Assembly: GCF_000300855.1 (NCBI RefSeq)
Contig: NZ_ALJF01000002.1
Span: forward strand, 1-64,000
DNA length: 64,000 nucleotides
Direction of reading: 5' to 3'
Source of the DNA: Agrobacterium albertimagni AOL15
GTDB taxonomy: Bacteria; Pseudomonadota; Alphaproteobacteria; Rhizobiales; Rhizobiaceae
Made by a program: the position numbers and the translations under genes. The notes below the pieces were generated by a model. That model was not told the DNA's origin. It saw nothing but the letters and a program-made list of their open reading frames with translations, and did no database searches. Shown here one piece after another: positions 40,401 to 49,593 of this stretch; the stretch's first letter is position 1, and every line of letters begins with the position of its first letter.

Positions 40401-41022
40401 GAGACCGCTCAGCCCATCGGGTGCCGGCAGCATCACCGTGGACGAAGACGAGGATGTGCTGACGGCCTCGGCGCTGTTTTCCGCGTCGGAGAAAGCGGAT
40501 CTCGCCCTCCAGCGCGGGCGGCTCATCCATCGGATGCTGCAGAACCTGCCGGGCTTTCCGGAGGGTGACCGCCGTGAGGCAGCCGAGCGTTATGCAGAAC
40601 GTGCGGCCCGGTTCTGGCCGGTAGAGCAGCGGCAGAGACTGGTTTCCACCGTGATCACCGTTCTCGAAGACGAGGCGCTTCGCCCGCTGTTTGACGCCGG
40701 CAGTCGCGCGGAAGTTTCAGTTATGGGCACAATGCGGCTGAAGGGAGAATTGCGTGCGGTCTCCGGCCGGATCGACCGCATGACAGTGCTTGCGGATCGG
40801 GTGATCATCGCCGACTACAAGACCAACCGGAATCCACCATTGGAGGCCGCACAAGCCCCCCTTTCCCATCGGGTGCAGCTCGCCATCTATCGCGAGATCC
40901 TGCAGCCGCTTTATGCCGGCAAACGGATCGAATGCTGGCTAATCTACACGGAAAACGGCAGCCTCATTCCGCTCGATGACAGCCTTCTTGAGCGGTCCCT
41001 TGCCGACCTCGAAACATCGTGA
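37465..41022 (+). CDS. addA: Double-strand break repair helicase AddA
   Basis: A 1185-aa UvrD-type helicase fused to a RecB nuclease domain. Walker A SANAGSGKTH lies near residues 45-54, LVDEAQDTSP is motif II and VTHASKGLEAPIV-like MTVHASKGLEAP is motif V. The C-terminal nuclease motif is GRIDRMTVLADRVIIADYKTN. AGGAG lies six bases before the ATG, which overlaps the addB stop by 8 bp. Partner of AddB. The trxA gene follows after 75 bp. Confidence 0.97.
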   Translation: MSDQRFALDELPTGSDPAAWLGWTTLAQSRASHPGQSAWVSANAGSGKTHVLTQRVIRLLLAGARPSSILCLTYTKAAASEMSNRVFERLAEWATLDDRELAKRIAAIEQKEPDRATLAAARRLFAKALETPGGLKIQTIHAFCEALLHQFPLEANVAGHFNVLDDRAAVTVLAEARRSLLTATSTENDAALAEAFSQVLSIADESGLEALIADTVANRHAIRDFRQRAERTGGLDATLRKGLGIGPLESEVSRAEEYWPLAGLSGGNFSRYIQLALEKGGEKVRAVAEVLERALVVSDPLERAKLLDLAFLTAQEAPKADSSLIAVAMTKVAPDLKDAVIAARDHVIATRDRLRIFRMYEATRSALTLAVRLDTDYEELKKRRSQLDFEDLIVRTARLLTRGDVGAWVHYKLDQGIDHILVDEAQDTSPVQWDVIRSLREDFFTGLSARPGIRTFFAVGDEKQSIYSFQGARPEQFSQEARQTERAVTESGQSFNTVRLPLSFRSTQSVLAAVDQVFSLAENSRGLSAGGDPVIHQSSRIGHPGTVDVWDMIAAEKQEKDEDWTAPFDATPESAPSAILARRVAHQISQIVGRETIVEKGNKRLIRPGDILVLVRKRDGFVNALTRALKRPYNIPVAGADRLKLTSHISVQDMLALGRFLLLPGDDLSLASLLKSPLFNHSEDDLMALAAERPEAQNLWARLAEQAETDGAWKKTYERLNLFLEQAGEFSVHDFYARVLSVHGGRRAYLGRLGSEVSDILDEFLTFALAFETSGLPGLQSFVSTLEMEAPEVKREQDKERNEVRIMTVHASKGLEAPIVFLIDGGSKPFNSNHVSKLRIIGRAEGMPFPIWVPSKSLGNSVAAADMDQRKDQAEEEYRRLLYVAMTRAADRLIVGGYRGVQDTGEIWHKMIARALSADETRCKQVEFTGPDGSWAGLRWSLGEAEHDLPVTEERAEAEEGHSLPSTLWNPLPPPVSLPRPLSPSGAGSITVDEDEDVLTASALFSASEKADLALQRGRLIHRMLQNLPGFPEGDRREAAERYAERAARFWPVEQRQRLVSTVITVLEDEALRPLFDAGSRAEVSVMGTMRLKGELRAVSGRIDRMTVLADRVIIADYKTNRNPPLEAAQAPLSHRVQLAIYREILQPLYAGKRIECWLIYTENGSLIPLDDSLLERSLADLETS

Positions 41023-41097
41023 GATACCGCATATTGAAATCGCTGCCGCCCGGCATCACATATCTAGTCAATTCCGTATTTATGAAGGGAGAGCCCC

Positions 41098-41418
41098 ATG
41101 GCTACCGTTAAAGTCGACAAGTCCAATTTCCAGGCCGAGGTGCTCAACGCTTCCGAACCGGTTGTCGTGGATTTCTGGGCCGAATGGTGCGGCCCGTGCA
41201 AGATGATTGCACCGAGCCTCGAAGAAATCTCCAACGAGCTCGCCGGCAAGGTGAAGATCGCCAAGCTCAACATTGATGAGAACCCGGAACTGGCTGCCCA
41301 GTTCGGCGTTCGCTCGATCCCGACGCTGGCCGTCTTCAAGGGTGGCGAAGTGGCTGACATCAAGGTGGGTGCGGCTCCGAAGACCGCGCTGTCCAGCTGG
41401 ATCGCCGGCGCGGCATAA
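41098..41418 (+). CDS. trxA: Thioredoxin
   Basis: A 106-aa thioredoxin with the active site WCGPCKM (Cys31 and Cys34) and the cis-proline motif [11 protein letters not shown]. No signal peptide, so it is cytoplasmic. GGGAGA precedes the ATG at good spacing. It follows addA by 75 bp with an A/T-rich region between that may hold its own promoter, and ends at a terminator shared with folC. Confidence 0.98.
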   Translation: MATVKVDKSNFQAEVLNASEPVVVDFWAEWCGPCKMIAPSLEEISNELAGKVKIAKLNIDENPELAAQFGVRSIPTLAVFKGGEVADIKVGAAPKTALSSWIAGAA

Positions 41419-41447
41419 GCCTCCCGTTATTGATGAACAAAGAAAAC

Positions 41448-41471
41448 GCCCGGTTTTCGCCGGGCTTTTTT
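41448..41471. terminator. Bidirectional terminator between trxA and folC
   Basis: A 6-bp GC stem (GCCCGG / CCGGGC, loop TTTTCG) with A-run before and T-run after sits between convergent genes and reaches the folC stop codon. Confidence 0.88.
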
Positions 41472-42814
41472 CATGTCGGGATGGTGCCGTTTTCGGCGAG
41501 CACATTGCCCGCCAGATAAAGCGAGCCACCGATCATGATGCGGGGCGGAATTCCGCCTTCGCTGCGTTCGCGAATGGCATCGAGTGCCTGGCCCACGGAA
41601 CTCATCGGCATAGCCTTCAGGCCGGCTTCTGCGGCGGACTGGGCGAGCGCCACCGGATCGAGGCCGACGTCCGAGCCAAGGATCGGGACGGTGTAGACAT
41701 TCTGGGCGATATCGACAAAAGCGCGGAAGAAGCCGATCGGGTCCTTGGTGTTGATCATGCCGATCACCAGATGCAAAGGCCGTGCCTGGCGCTCCTCCAT
41801 GGCTGCCATGGCTTCGGCGATCACCTCGCCCGCACCGGGATTATGGCCACCATCGAGCCAGATTTCAGCGCCGACCGGTGCGCGCTCCACCAACCGACCT
41901 TCGGTCAGTTTTTGCAGGCGACCGGGCCACTCGACCGAAAGCATGGCCTTTTCGGCTATCTCCTCGGTGACGGAGTAGCCGGCTGCCTTGACCGCACGGA
42001 TTGCTGTTGCGGCATTGCCGATCTGGTGACGACCTGGCAGACGCGGCAGGGGCAGATCCATCAGGCCGAATTCGTCCTGATAGACGAGACGACCGAATTC
42101 TTCATACGCCAGGAAATCCTGGGCAAAGACGGTCAGCGGACAGCCGAGGCGCTCGGCCGTGCTGATCAGCACATCCTTGGCACCGTCGAACTCTTGATGG
42201 CCGATGACCACGGGCATGCAGCGCTTCATGATTCCGGCCTTTTCAGCGGCGATCAGTTCGACGCGATCGCCGAGATAGGCCTGATGATCGAGGGAAATCG
42301 GCTGAATGATGCAGACAGCCGGCTTTTCGACGACGTTGGTGGCGTCGAAGCGGCCGCCGAGACCGACCTCAAGCACAACCACATCGGCAGGCTGCTCGGA
42401 AAAGAGAATGAAGGTCACTGCCGTCAGGATCTCGAAGACGGTGATCGGCTTGCCGCCATTGGCATCGGCCACGCGGCGAAGGGCATCGGCAAACAGTTCA
42501 TCGTCGACGATCTGACCGGGACCACCCTTGACGCCGATGCGATAGCGCTCGTGCCAGCGCACCAAATGCGGAGAGGTATGCACATGGACCGCTAGGCCCT
42601 GAGCCTCGAGAAGCGCGCGGCAAAAGGCCGTCGCAGAGCCCTTGCCATTGGTGCCGGCCACATGAATGACCGGCGGCAGTTTCAGATGCGGGTTGCCGAG
42701 CACTTCGAGGAGGCGGCGGATACGGTCGAGCGAGAGATCATAACCCTTGGGGTGCAGCCCCATGAGTTTTTCGATCTCGGCATCGGCCTGACTGACGATG
42801 GGGGCTGTCATCAC
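41471..42814 (-). CDS. folC: Bifunctional folylpolyglutamate synthase / dihydrofolate synthase
   Basis: A 447-aa Mur-ligase-family enzyme. The P-loop HVAGTNGKGSATAF near residues 50-63 binds ATP, and GGHNPGAGEVI is the second family signature. It adds glutamate to dihydropteroate and then to folates. Last gene of the trpFBA-accD-folC run; starts 37 bp after accD. Conserved placement in rhizobia. Confidence 0.96.
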   Translation of the reverse strand: MMTAPIVSQADAEIEKLMGLHPKGYDLSLDRIRRLLEVLGNPHLKLPPVIHVAGTNGKGSATAFCRALLEAQGLAVHVHTSPHLVRWHERYRIGVKGGPGQIVDDELFADALRRVADANGGKPITVFEILTAVTFILFSEQPADVVVLEVGLGGRFDATNVVEKPAVCIIQPISLDHQAYLGDRVELIAAEKAGIMKRCMPVVIGHQEFDGAKDVLISTAERLGCPLTVFAQDFLAYEEFGRLVYQDEFGLMDLPLPRLPGRHQIGNAATAIRAVKAAGYSVTEEIAEKAMLSVEWPGRLQKLTEGRLVERAPVGAEIWLDGGHNPGAGEVIAEAMAAMEERQARPLHLVIGMINTKDPIGFFRAFVDIAQNVYTVPILGSDVGLDPVALAQSAAEAGLKAMPMSSVGQALDAIRERSEGGIPPRIMIGGSLYLAGNVLAENGTIPT

Positions 42815-42851
42815 ATTCGTTCCGCGAGCGCGGCCTCACAGAAAACGCGGC

Positions 42852-43760
42852 TCAGGCCGAGGCCTTCTCGACCGGCTCCGCCACCTTCGCAGGGACCGCC
42901 ATGTCGTTCGCAGGGCGCTTGGTCATGATCTTCAGGACGCGCGCCAGCGTGTCCGGAATGTCGTGACGCTTGACGACCATGTCCACCATGCCGTGTTCCA
43001 GGAGATATTCGGAGGTCTGGAAGCCTTCCGGCAGCTTCTCGCGGATCGTCTGCTCGATAACGCGCTTGCCGGCAAAGCAGATCTCGGCACCGGGCTCTGC
43101 AATGTGGAGGTCGCCTAGCATGGCATAGGATGCCGTCACGCCACCGGTTGTCGGGTTGGTCAGGACGACGATGTAGGGCTGGCCGGCTTCCTTCAACATG
43201 TCGACGGCAACCGTCGTGCGCGGCAGCTGCATCAGCGACAGGATGCCTTCCTGCATGCGGGCGCCACCCGAAGCCGGGAACATGACGAGCGGGCATTTTT
43301 CCTTGATGGCGCGCTCGAAGGCCTTCACGATCGCTTCGCCAGCGGCAATGCCGAGCGAACCGCCCATGAAGTTGAACTCGTGGACGACGGCGACGAGCTT
43401 CAGGCCCTGCACCGTGCCGACACCGGCAACGATCGTGTCTTCCTGATCCGTCTTCACGCGGCTGTCACGAAGACGGTCGGTGTATTTCTTGGAATCGCGG
43501 AACTTCAGCGGATCCTGCGCGACTTTCGGCTGCGGCAGCGCCTCGAACTGGCCATCGTCGAAGAGGTCGATCAGGCGCGACTTTGCCGGCATCTTCATGT
43601 GATAGCCGGAAGCCGGGATGACCCACTTGTTCTCTTCCAGATCCTTGTGGAAGACCATCTCGCCCGTTTCCGGGCATTTGATCCAGAGGTTTTCCGGAAC
43701 TTCGCGGCGGCCCAGCATGGAATTGATGCGCGGGCGCACATAGTTGGTGATCCAGTTCAC
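42852..43760 (-). CDS. accD: Acetyl-CoA carboxylase carboxyltransferase subunit beta
   Basis: A 302-aa AccD with the carboxyltransferase core ([36 protein letters not shown]). It transfers CO2 from carboxybiotin to acetyl-CoA together with AccA. The N-terminal zinc ribbon, normally four cysteines, has only one here ([16 protein letters not shown], then [11 protein letters not shown]), so zinc binding is unlikely. It follows trpA by 38 bp on the same strand. Start [12 protein letters not shown] is the conserved rhizobial start. Confidence 0.97.
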   Translation of the reverse strand: MNWITNYVRPRINSMLGRREVPENLWIKCPETGEMVFHKDLEENKWVIPASGYHMKMPAKSRLIDLFDDGQFEALPQPKVAQDPLKFRDSKKYTDRLRDSRVKTDQEDTIVAGVGTVQGLKLVAVVHEFNFMGGSLGIAAGEAIVKAFERAIKEKCPLVMFPASGGARMQEGILSLMQLPRTTVAVDMLKEAGQPYIVVLTNPTTGGVTASYAMLGDLHIAEPGAEICFAGKRVIEQTIREKLPEGFQTSEYLLEHGMVDMVVKRHDIPDTLARVLKIMTKRPANDMAVPAKVAEPVEKASA

Positions 43761-43798
43761 GCGGCTTACTCCTGATATTTAAAGCCCATATGGGGTGC

Positions 43799-44638
43799 TT
43801 ATTCGGCAGCAGCAAGGCGTGCAGAGCGCACGCCGCTTGCCAGTCCGCGCACCAGCGTGGCAACGGCCTGAACCGTATCCCCCGTCGCTTTTCCATCGGC
43901 TGTGAGGTTGGTGGCAACCTGATTGACGATCGCGGTCCCGACCACGACGCCATCGGCATTGGCGCCGATCAGGCGGGCATGCTCCGCGGTCTTGACGCCG
44001 AAGCCGACGCAGATCGGCAGGTCCGTATGCGCCTTGATGCGCTGGACGGCGCCGGCGACGCGCGACGGATCCGGCAGCGACGAGCCGGTGATGCCGTTCA
44101 TCGAGACGTAATAGACGAAGCCCGAGGTGTTCTTGAGAACGGTCGGCAGACGCTTGTCGTCGGTCGTCGGTGTTGCCAGGCGGATGAAGTTGATGTCGCG
44201 GCTGCGAGCCGGAATGCAGAGCTCGTCATCCATTTCCGGCGGCAGGTCGACAACGATCAGGCCGTCGATGCCGGCCGCAAGCGCATCGTCGAGGAAACGC
44301 TCGACGCCATAGACGTAGATCGGGTTGTAGTAACCCATCATGACGATCGGCGTTTCATTGTCCGTCTTGCGGAATTCGCGCGCCAGGTCGAGCGTGCGCA
44401 CGAGGGTCTGGCCGGCCTTCAGAGCCCGCTGACCGGCAAGCTGGATCGCCGGGCCATCAGCCATCGGATCCGAGAAGGGCATACCGAGCTCGATAACGTC
44501 CGCGCCGGCTTCTGGCAGGGCCTTCATGATCGCAAGCGACGTGTCGTAGTCCGGATCGCCACCCATGAAATAGGTGACGAGTGCCGGGCGGCCTTCAGCC
44601 TTCAGGGCAGCGAAACGTTGGTCCATACGCGCAGTCAT
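43799..44638 (-). CDS. trpA: Tryptophan synthase alpha chain
   Basis: A 279-aa barrel that splits indole-3-glycerol phosphate. The catalytic Glu is in [16 protein letters not shown] and the loop-2 Asp region is [12 protein letters not shown]. It starts two bases after the trpB stop. Works as the alpha2beta2 complex with TrpB. Confidence 0.98.
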   Translation of the reverse strand: MTARMDQRFAALKAEGRPALVTYFMGGDPDYDTSLAIMKALPEAGADVIELGMPFSDPMADGPAIQLAGQRALKAGQTLVRTLDLAREFRKTDNETPIVMMGYYNPIYVYGVERFLDDALAAGIDGLIVVDLPPEMDDELCIPARSRDINFIRLATPTTDDKRLPTVLKNTSGFVYYVSMNGITGSSLPDPSRVAGAVQRIKAHTDLPICVGFGVKTAEHARLIGANADGVVVGTAIVNQVATNLTADGKATGDTVQAVATLVRGLASGVRSARLAAAE

Positions 44639-44640
44639 GA

Positions 44641-45861
44641 TCAGAGCCCCATACCGAGAATCTTGCCGACAGTGAAGATGTCCTTGTCGCCGCGGCCGCA
44701 GAGGTTCATCACGATGATCTGGTCCTTGTCCATCTTGGGCGCGCGCTTGATGACTTCGGCGAGCGCGTGGCTCGGCTCGAGCGCCGGGATGATGCCCTCG
44801 GTGCGCGTCAGCATCTGGAAGGCCTCAAGGGCTTCGTCATCCCTGATCGGCACGTATTCGACACGCCCCATGTCTTTCAGCCACGAGTGCTCGGGGCCAA
44901 TGCCGGGATAATCGAGGCCGGCGGAGATCGAGTGACCTTCCTTGATCTGGCCGTCGCCGTCCTGCAGCAGATAGGTGCGGTTGCCATGCAGAACCCCGGG
45001 CGTGCCCGCAGTCAGCGAAGCGCAGTGTTCTTCGCCTTGGAGACCCTTGCCACCGGCTTCGACGCCGACGATGCGGACACTCTCGTCATCGAGGAAAGGA
45101 TGGAAGAGACCGATCGCGTTCGAACCTCCGCCGACAGCTGCGATCAGCATGTCCGGCAGGCGGCCTTCGGCAGCCAGCATCTGTTCGCGCGTTTCGCGTC
45201 CGATGACCGACTGAAAGTCGCGGACCATTTCTGGATAGGGATGTGGGCCGGCGGCGGTGCCGATCATGTAATAGGTGTCGTCGACATTGGTGACCCAGTC
45301 GCGCAACGCCTCGTTCATCGCATCCTTCAGGGTGCCATGGCCAGCCGTGACCGGCTTCACTTCGGCGCCGAGGAGCTTCATGCGGAACACGTTCGGTGCC
45401 TGGCGCTCGACGTCGGTCGCGCCCATGTAGACGACGCAGGGGATGCCGAAGCGGGCCGCGACCGTGGCCGATGCCACGCCGTGCTGGCCGGCGCCAGTTT
45501 CTGCGATGATGCGGGTCTTGCCCATGCGCTTGGCAAGTAGGATCTGGCCGAGGCAGTTGTTGATCTTGTGCGAACCGGTGTGGTTCAGCTCGTCGCGCTT
45601 GAAGTAGATCTTCGCGCCGCCCAGTTCTTCCGTCAGACGCTCGGCGAAATAGAGCGGGCTCGGACGACCGGTGTAGTGGGTGTTGAGATGCGCCAGCTCT
45701 GCCTGGAATTCCGGATCCGTCTTTGCCTTTTCCCATTCCGCCTGCAGGTCGAGGATCAACGGCATCAGCGTTTCGGCGACGAAGCGGCCGCCGAAAATGC
45801 CAAAACGGCCGTCTTCGTCTGGACCTTCACGGAAGGAATTGGGTTTCGGTGACTGGTTCAC
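44641..45861 (-). CDS. trpB: Tryptophan synthase beta chain
   Basis: A 406-aa PLP enzyme of the TrpB1 type. Lys99 in [10 protein letters not shown] forms the Schiff base and [11 protein letters not shown] binds the PLP phosphate. It condenses indole with serine. ATG overlaps the trpF stop (ATGA), so translation is coupled; trpA follows. Confidence 0.98.
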   Translation of the reverse strand: MNQSPKPNSFREGPDEDGRFGIFGGRFVAETLMPLILDLQAEWEKAKTDPEFQAELAHLNTHYTGRPSPLYFAERLTEELGGAKIYFKRDELNHTGSHKINNCLGQILLAKRMGKTRIIAETGAGQHGVASATVAARFGIPCVVYMGATDVERQAPNVFRMKLLGAEVKPVTAGHGTLKDAMNEALRDWVTNVDDTYYMIGTAAGPHPYPEMVRDFQSVIGRETREQMLAAEGRLPDMLIAAVGGGSNAIGLFHPFLDDESVRIVGVEAGGKGLQGEEHCASLTAGTPGVLHGNRTYLLQDGDGQIKEGHSISAGLDYPGIGPEHSWLKDMGRVEYVPIRDDEALEAFQMLTRTEGIIPALEPSHALAEVIKRAPKMDKDQIIVMNLCGRGDKDIFTVGKILGMGL

Positions 45862-46532
45862 TTGACACTCCCTGAAACCGGCTGTGCACGACTTGCCTCG
45901 GCAACGGCCGCAAAAAACTCGTCCATCATCTGCAGATCCTTGACGCCCGGCGCAGATTCCACGCCGGAGGACACGTCGATCGCCCGCGCTCCGGTCTCCC
46001 GCAGGGCTTCTGCGATGTTGGCCTTGTTGAGGCCTCCGGAAAGCATGTAATCGACGCTGTCGTCAAGCGAACGCAGCAGACGCCAATCGAAGGTCACGCC
46101 ATTGCCGCCAGGCAAATCGGAGCCCACCGGCGGCTTGGCATCAAAAAGAAAACGATCTGCAATACCGATATAGGGCTCGATGCGCCTCAAATCATCGGCG
46201 TCGCGGATGGAAAATGCCTTGATGATCGGCAGGCCGGTGACCGCCTTGACGGTCAGCAGGCGTTCCGGGCTCTCGTGACCATGGAACTGCAGGATATCTG
46301 GACGCATCAAGGCGATGATCTCGTCGAGATCGTCGTTATCGGCGTCAACAGTTACCGCGACGCTCTTCACACGGCCGCGAACGCGATCGGCGAGTATGCC
46401 GGCGATGTCGGGCTCGATGTTGCGCGGGCTCTTTTCGAAGAAGATGAAGCCGATATGGCTCGCGCCGCGGTCGGCCGCACGATCGACCGCCTCCGGCGTC
46501 TTCAGTCCGCAGATCTTGATATCGGGTCTCAT
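45858..46532 (-). CDS. trpF: Phosphoribosylanthranilate isomerase
   Basis: A 224-aa barrel with the general base Cys in [11 protein letters not shown] and the acid Asp in AIDVSSGVE. First gene of the trpFBA run. The ATG at 46532 (MRPDIKICG) fits the family; a TTG eight codons earlier keeps the frame open. No strong ribosome site is seen for either. Upstream promoter not evident in the 72 bp to the metalloprotein gene. Confidence 0.95.
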   Translation of the reverse strand: MRPDIKICGLKTPEAVDRAADRGASHIGFIFFEKSPRNIEPDIAGILADRVRGRVKSVAVTVDADNDDLDEIIALMRPDILQFHGHESPERLLTVKAVTGLPIIKAFSIRDADDLRRIEPYIGIADRFLFDAKPPVGSDLPGGNGVTFDWRLLRSLDDSVDYMLSGGLNKANIAEALRETGARAIDVSSGVESAPGVKDLQMMDEFFAAVAEASRAQPVSGSVK

Positions 46533-46604
46533 GGCAGCGAAGTCGCACGAAATCAAAAAAGAGTCGAGCCAATTTGCGACAGAGGCTGAAAGGTCGCGGG
46601 TTAC

Positions 46605-47363
46605 TCAGGCAAAGTCTATCGCGTGCAGGGTCGAGCCGTGACGCTTGAGCCAAGCCTTGGCTTCATCCATACGTGGGCAGAGCTCCTTGCAGAGTGCCCA
46701 GAAGGCCGGACCGTGGTTCATTTCGCGCAAATGCGCGACTTCATGAGCGGCGAGATAGTCGATAACCAAAGGCGGCGCCATGACGATGCGCCAGGAAAAG
46801 CTGAGCTTTCCATCCCAGGAACAGGATCCCCATCTGCTGCGGGTATCCTTCAGCGTCATGTTCTTCACAGGCTTGCCGACATTCCTGGCGTGCAGGGCTA
46901 CGAGGCGCTCAAGATCGTAACGTGCCTCCTTTTTCAGAAAGTCGGCGACGCGACGCGGAAGGTGGTCCTCAAGGCCGCTGACGCTCAAGATATGGCCAAT
47001 TTCACTGTCGATCGATTGGGTGAGGCCACGCAACTGACCCGTATGAACGATGCGGTGGGGAACGCCCCGAAGCAGTATCTCCCCGCCATCTTCGATCGCG
47101 CCGGCTGTTTTCTGGCGCTTGAGCTTGGTGCTGAGCCAGCCCTGGTGGCGATCGAGAAAGTCGTCGATGTCCCGTTCGCGCAACCCCGGGGGAATGGTCA
47201 TCTTCAAAGCGCGCCCGCCAGGCTCGATCCGGAGCGTGATGCGGGTCGCGCGGCTGTTCTTTCTGATGGTCAGCGGGATCGACCGACCATCCACGGAAAT
47301 CGCCCGCTCCAGCTGGATCGCCGGGGCTCTCTGTGGTGTCAGCTTTTTCAGCAGGGGAAACAT
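46605..47363 (-). CDS. YgjP-like zinc metallohydrolase (DUF45)
   Basis: A 252-aa protein of the YgjP/DUF45 family with HEVAHLREMNHGPAFW, an HExxH metal site with a third His. Family members are often labelled M48-type or SprT-like metallopeptidases, and a UTP pyrophosphatase activity has been reported for E. coli YgjP. Role here unknown. No signal peptide. It sits between trpF and the DUF2852 gene on the same strand, with a terminator upstream. Confidence 0.85.
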   Translation of the reverse strand: MFPLLKKLTPQRAPAIQLERAISVDGRSIPLTIRKNSRATRITLRIEPGGRALKMTIPPGLRERDIDDFLDRHQGWLSTKLKRQKTAGAIEDGGEILLRGVPHRIVHTGQLRGLTQSIDSEIGHILSVSGLEDHLPRRVADFLKKEARYDLERLVALHARNVGKPVKNMTLKDTRSRWGSCSWDGKLSFSWRIVMAPPLVIDYLAAHEVAHLREMNHGPAFWALCKELCPRMDEAKAWLKRHGSTLHAIDFA

Positions 47364-47402
47364 GGGGGTGTTGTAGCCGATTCGGGGTCTCTTCTTGCAA
47401 CG

Positions 47403-47430
47403 AAAAAAGGCCGGCGCAAGTGCGCCGACC
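47403..47430 (-). terminator. Terminator after the DUF2852 gene
   Basis: On the minus strand a 9-bp stem (GGTCGGCGC / GCGCCGGCC with one G-T mismatch, loop ACTT) is followed by a run of T, 28 bp after the DUF2852 stop. Confidence 0.82.
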
Positions 47431-47457
47431 CCTGTTGCGACAGGATGGCTCGACCGG

Positions 47458-47892
47458 TCAGTTGCCGGTGAAACCCTGGGCGGGACCGCCCTCGCCTGAA
47501 GTTTTCATCTGCTGGCGATCGCGCATGAAGCGGTCGAACTCTTCCTGGTCCTTCGCCCGACGCAGTTCGCGGGCGTAGTTGTCGAATTCGGCGCGCATCT
47601 CATCGAGACGGCGACGCTCTTCGTCGAGACGCTCTAGCTCTGCCTTGCGCCAGTCATCGAAGGCGACATTGCCGGTCGGGGCGGAGGTGCTGTAGCTGTT
47701 GGTGCGGCACCAGGCGAAGGCGTTGTCCGCCTTACGATTGGCTTCGCGCTTGAAGTTCTGGAACTTCTCGCCGAACAGGATGTAGGCAAGCATGGCCAGA
47801 CCGAGCGGCCAGAAGACCACGAAGCCGAGCACCATCAAGGCGACGGTTGCCGGAGTCCAATCCGGCCGGAGCAGTGCTGACTGGTTCATCAT
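47458..47892 (-). CDS. DUF2852 domain membrane protein
   Basis: A 144-aa protein of the alphaproteobacterial DUF2852 family. One membrane segment (WTPATVALMVLGFVVFWPLG and onward, residues 12-42) is followed by a cytoplasmic, strongly charged coiled-coil tail (DDWRKAELERLDEERRRLDE, about 80-130). Function unknown. Two ATGs in tandem make the exact start uncertain by one codon. It lies 141 bp downstream of phaZ on the same strand and has its own terminator. Confidence 0.85.
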   Translation of the reverse strand: MMNQSALLRPDWTPATVALMVLGFVVFWPLGLAMLAYILFGEKFQNFKREANRKADNAFAWCRTNSYSTSAPTGNVAFDDWRKAELERLDEERRRLDEMRAEFDNYARELRRAKDQEEFDRFMRDRQQMKTSGEGGPAQGFTGN

Positions 47893-48033
47893 CGATAACC
47901 TCGTTTTGCGCGGACGGCGAAATGCCGCCCGATAGTTTCGATGTGGGAAATGCCGCCCTGCCCTTCAAGAAAGAAGCGGACCCAATCGGAGAACCGACTG
48001 AATCCGCTTCTTAAATTCGGAATGACGAAAATG

Positions 48034-49317
48034 TCAGAGAGCCTTGCCGCCCTTGATGACGCGCTTGACCGGGGTCGTGGTCTTGGCATTCTTGCCGTGT
48101 GTGCGAGCGAACTCGACAATGCGCGGCGCGATTTCGCGGCGGAAACGCGAGCCATTGAAGACGCCGTAATGGCCCACATCCGGCTGCATGTAATGCAGGC
48201 GCATATCGTTGGGGATGTTGGTGCAGATCGTCTGCGCCGCCTTAGTCTGGCCCAGGCCCGAGATATCGTCGTTTTCGCCTTCGACTGTCAGAAGCGCGAC
48301 GTTGCGGATCGCTGTCGTGTCGACGCGCTTGTTGCGATGCATCATCTCGCCCTTGGGCAGGGAGTGCTTGATGAACACCGTCTCGACGGTCTGGAGATAG
48401 AATTCCGCCGTCAGGTCCATGACCGCCAGGTATTCATCGTAGAAGTCGCGGTGCTTCTCGGCCGAATCCCCGTCATTCTTGACGAGGTGCACGTAGAAGT
48501 CCTTGTGCGCGATCATGTGCCGATCGAGATTCATCGACATGAAGCCCGAGAGCTGCAGGAAGCCAGGATAAACCTGACGCATGAAACCGGGCTGAGGCCA
48601 CGGCACCTGCATGATGACGTTGTCGCGGAACCATTCGAGCGGCTTGTCCTGAGCCAGCTGATTGACGGCCGTCGGATTGATGCGCGTGTCGATGGGCCCA
48701 CCCATGAGGGTCATCGAGGACGGTGCGCAGACGTCCCCCTCACCTTCCATGACGGCGACAGCGGCCAGTACGGGAACCGAAGGCTGACAAACGGCGACGA
48801 CATGGGTGTCTGGACCCAGATGATGGAGGATGTCGATGACATAGTCGATATAGTCGTCGAGATCGAAATCGCCTTCGGTCACCGGGACCATACGGGCGTC
48901 GATCCAGTCGGTGATGTATAGATCAGCACTCGGCAGCAGCGCCTCGACCGTCCCGCGGAGCAAAGTCGCGTAGTGGCCGGACATGGGAGCAACGATAAGG
49001 ATGCGCGGGCCTTTTTCAGCGCCGGCCGGAAGATGGCGCTTGAAGTGAATGAGGTCGCAGAAGGGCTTGCGCCAGACGATTTCTTCCTCGACCGTGACGC
49101 TTTCATCATCGATCCGCGTTGTCGGGAGACCGAAGGCCGGCTTGCCATAGCGGCGTGTCACACGTTCGAAAACTTCAAAGCCCGCTGAGAATGAACGCCC
49201 GACGACCGTATGGGACCACGGGTTAAGCGGGTTTCTCCAAGCCAGGTTCATTGCGTCCGCTGTTGCCCGGAATGGTGCCATGAATGCATGGTTCAATTCA
49301 TAGAGCTGATAGAACAT
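48034..49317 (-). CDS. phaZ: Intracellular polyhydroxyalkanoate depolymerase
   Basis: A 427-aa protein matching the intracellular PHB depolymerase family (C. necator PhaZ1/S. meliloti PhaZ). The nucleophile elbow reads VVAVCQPSVPVLAA, where Cys occupies the place of Ser in the lipase box, as known for the family. No signal peptide, in agreement with action on internal granules. It mobilises stored PHB. The gene is monocistronic and divergent from a nitroreductase gene over 276 bp. Confidence 0.93.
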   Translation of the reverse strand: MFYQLYELNHAFMAPFRATADAMNLAWRNPLNPWSHTVVGRSFSAGFEVFERVTRRYGKPAFGLPTTRIDDESVTVEEEIVWRKPFCDLIHFKRHLPAGAEKGPRILIVAPMSGHYATLLRGTVEALLPSADLYITDWIDARMVPVTEGDFDLDDYIDYVIDILHHLGPDTHVVAVCQPSVPVLAAVAVMEGEGDVCAPSSMTLMGGPIDTRINPTAVNQLAQDKPLEWFRDNVIMQVPWPQPGFMRQVYPGFLQLSGFMSMNLDRHMIAHKDFYVHLVKNDGDSAEKHRDFYDEYLAVMDLTAEFYLQTVETVFIKHSLPKGEMMHRNKRVDTTAIRNVALLTVEGENDDISGLGQTKAAQTICTNIPNDMRLHYMQPDVGHYGVFNGSRFRREIAPRIVEFARTHGKNAKTTTPVKRVIKGGKAL

Positions 49318-49593
49318 GGGTTCTGTACCTTTGTGTCGGACCAGGCTGGCCCGCGTTCATTCGCTACACTAACAGACTTTGTGCATCGCAAAAGCCCGGA
49401 TTATCCCTCCTTTCGCAGCACACAATGTCTCATGACTTCGGATGATGTTCGAAAAGCCTTAAAGTTCCTCCCCTGGCGCGGGGTTAATCAACGATCACAG
49501 TGTTCACCCTAATTTGCAGGCCGGACCCTTTCCGAGGCTTGCGAATTGATGTTTGTTCCATCGGTCATCCCAAGACACGAGTGAAGGAACACC
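49318..49593. other. Divergent phaZ-nitroreductase intergenic region
   Basis: A 276-bp gap that must carry both promoters. I see no ORF with a plausible ribosome site, no hairpin with a U-run and no RNA gene. Confidence 0.4.
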
